NCBI GenBank assembly: GCA_905221375.1
Contig: CAJNCY010000009.1
Span: 1-64,000, forward strand
Direction: 5' to 3'
DNA from: a bacterium
Lineage (GTDB): Bacteria > Bacillota > Bacilli > Lactobacillales > Streptococcaceae
Length of the DNA stretch: 64,000 nt
The translations under genes and the position numbers were made by a program. Positions 63,269 through 64,000 of this stretch are shown here, piece by piece (the first letter of the stretch is position 1; every line of letters starts with the position of its first letter). The notes below the pieces were generated by a model. The model worked only from the letters and a program-made list of their open reading frames with translations, made no database searches and was not told where the DNA came from.

Positions 63269-63838
63269 CTAGATTTTCTGCGCAAATTTTTTACTCAAGG
63301 CTTGTCCAATCAAGGCACCCACTAGGGCTCCGATGACAACACTTGCGACAAATAGAAGGATGGTTCCAGGGTTTGGCGCGACCATGATACGGTCGATATA
63401 TTCTTGGGATTTTCCTCTTGCCAGAAGGGTAGCCATATAGGCTTTGGGAGCAATCCACATAAGCAAGATTGGACCTGTTGAACTAAAGGCAAAAATAACG
63501 AAAGAAAGGAAGTTCTTTGTTTGGTCCTTGTATTTTCCTAGGCTAGCTACTGCATCTGCTAGGAGACCACAGATAATTCCAGGAAGGAAGGCACCGGCAC
63601 CGTGTTTAGTTCTCAAGAAAAAGAGAGCAATGACAAGGCCGATAGTGGTAATGGCTCCAAAGCGCGGAACTTTTGCGACTAGGATCATATAGACGCTACC
63701 GCCGACAAGGGCAGTAAAGGCAGGCGCATAAAACATGTTTCCAGTTTGGTCAAAGAGATTGCCCAAAAGGACACCAATCCCCATGCAGAGGAAGTAAAGA
63801 ACTGCAAAAAGCAGTGTAGTTAAGATAGATTTTTTCAT
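63269..63838 (-). CDS. Trep_Strep-type hydrophobic membrane protein
   Basis: A 189-residue protein with five or six membrane segments (TLLFAVLYFLCMGIGVLLGN first) and few charged loops. It has the outline of the Trep_Strep/MptE-like group, considered relatives of S-components of ECF vitamin transporters. The start MKKSIL follows AGGAGAC; an upstream ATG six codons earlier is less likely. Substrate unknown; no ECF partner genes nearby. Convergent with metP. Confidence 0.75.
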   Translation of the reverse strand: MKKSILTTLLFAVLYFLCMGIGVLLGNLFDQTGNMFYAPAFTALVGGSVYMILVAKVPRFGAITTIGLVIALFFLRTKHGAGAFLPGIICGLLADAVASLGKYKDQTKNFLSFVIFAFSSTGPILLMWIAPKAYMATLLARGKSQEYIDRIMVAPNPGTILLFVASVVIGALVGALIGQALSKKFAQKI

Positions 63839-63914
63839 GAATTGTCTCCTGATCATTTTTTCACAATTCTCATTGTATCACGGTTTGATGGGATTGTAAA
63901 TGGGCACTAGAATT

Positions 63915-63943
63915 TTTTGAAAACGCTTGAAATATGATATAAT
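63915..63943 (+). promoter_or_regulatory. Promoter of the last gene
   Basis: TATAAT with a weak -35 (TTTTGA) 17 bp upstream. An imperfect cre-like sequence (TTGAAAACGCTTGAA) overlaps the -35. Confidence 0.55.
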
Positions 63944-63972
63944 AGTTTCATAGTTATTTTTAGGAGGATATC

Positions 63973-64000
63973 ATGGGGAGATTTTTAGACTTTGTCTTTA
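63973..64000 (+). CDS. Start of a gene running off the window
   Basis: AGGAGG lies five bases before an ATG; nine codons are visible (MGRFLDFVF). Such a start is seen in YesL/DUF624 membrane proteins, but this is too short to be sure. No stop is reached within the window. Confidence 0.6.

Overview
The window comes from a mitis-group Streptococcus close to S. mitis, S. pseudopneumoniae or S. pneumoniae. The evidence is two BOX repeats (boxA-boxB-boxC), gene order that follows the pneumococcal trhO to metNP region almost gene for gene, pneumococcus-type NgtS/GH125/GH38 proteins, and an Rgg144/SHP144 pair. No rRNA, tRNA or CRISPR array was seen. A near-perfect ParB site (parS) suggests the window lies close to the chromosome origin.

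Layout. 1-1.8 kb: 3' end of an LPXTG surface protein with 77-residue repeats. 1.9-14.8 kb: one host N-glycan locus with GH92, GH125, GH38, a ROK kinase, GH20 and the NgtP1-P2-S importer, whose promoter carries a cre site. 14.9-19.9 kb: a LytTR/HPK10 quorum-sensing module with a double-glycine peptide, a CAAX protease and an immunity protein. 20-32.6 kb: mostly core genes (trhO, a PadR-DUF1700-DUF4097 operon, an MFS transporter, glycan synthesis genes, a HAD phosphatase, sdhAB, a LysM protein). 32.6-43.7 kb: accessory block with an HTH/TPR regulator, a lactococcin-972-type ABC system, an ArgR-box-controlled solute-binding protein-argG-argH operon, a decayed second copy of the LysM end plus regulator, and a bacteriocin cassette. 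44-52.3 kb: core tRNA-modification and RNA genes (mnmA, nudix, mnmG, rnjA-rpoY, tsaB-rimI-tsaD). 52.3-56.8 kb: an island behind tsaD. 56.8-64 kb: azlCD, gshT, the MET-box-controlled metQ-M20-metN-metP operon, a membrane protein and the start of another gene.

The most interesting part is the island behind tsaD. Rgg144 faces a 27-codon SHP pheromone gene that is convergent with it and overlaps its 3' end. A symmetric inverted repeat lies between the divergent SHP promoter and a rightward promoter. That rightward transcript encodes a 16-residue peptide (MSAVPYSFQGHRLGGR), a MccB-like E1/ThiF adenylyltransferase with the MccB peptide-clamp region, and an MFS exporter. This is the gene set of a microcin C-type pathway, but the peptide does not end in the Asn that known MccB enzymes modify, and the enzyme lacks the MccB zinc cysteines. 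I infer a pheromone-controlled modified-peptide (possibly nucleotide-peptide antibiotic) system with unusual chemistry. The island ends at a second, divergent copy of the tsaD 3' end, which marks how it was inserted.
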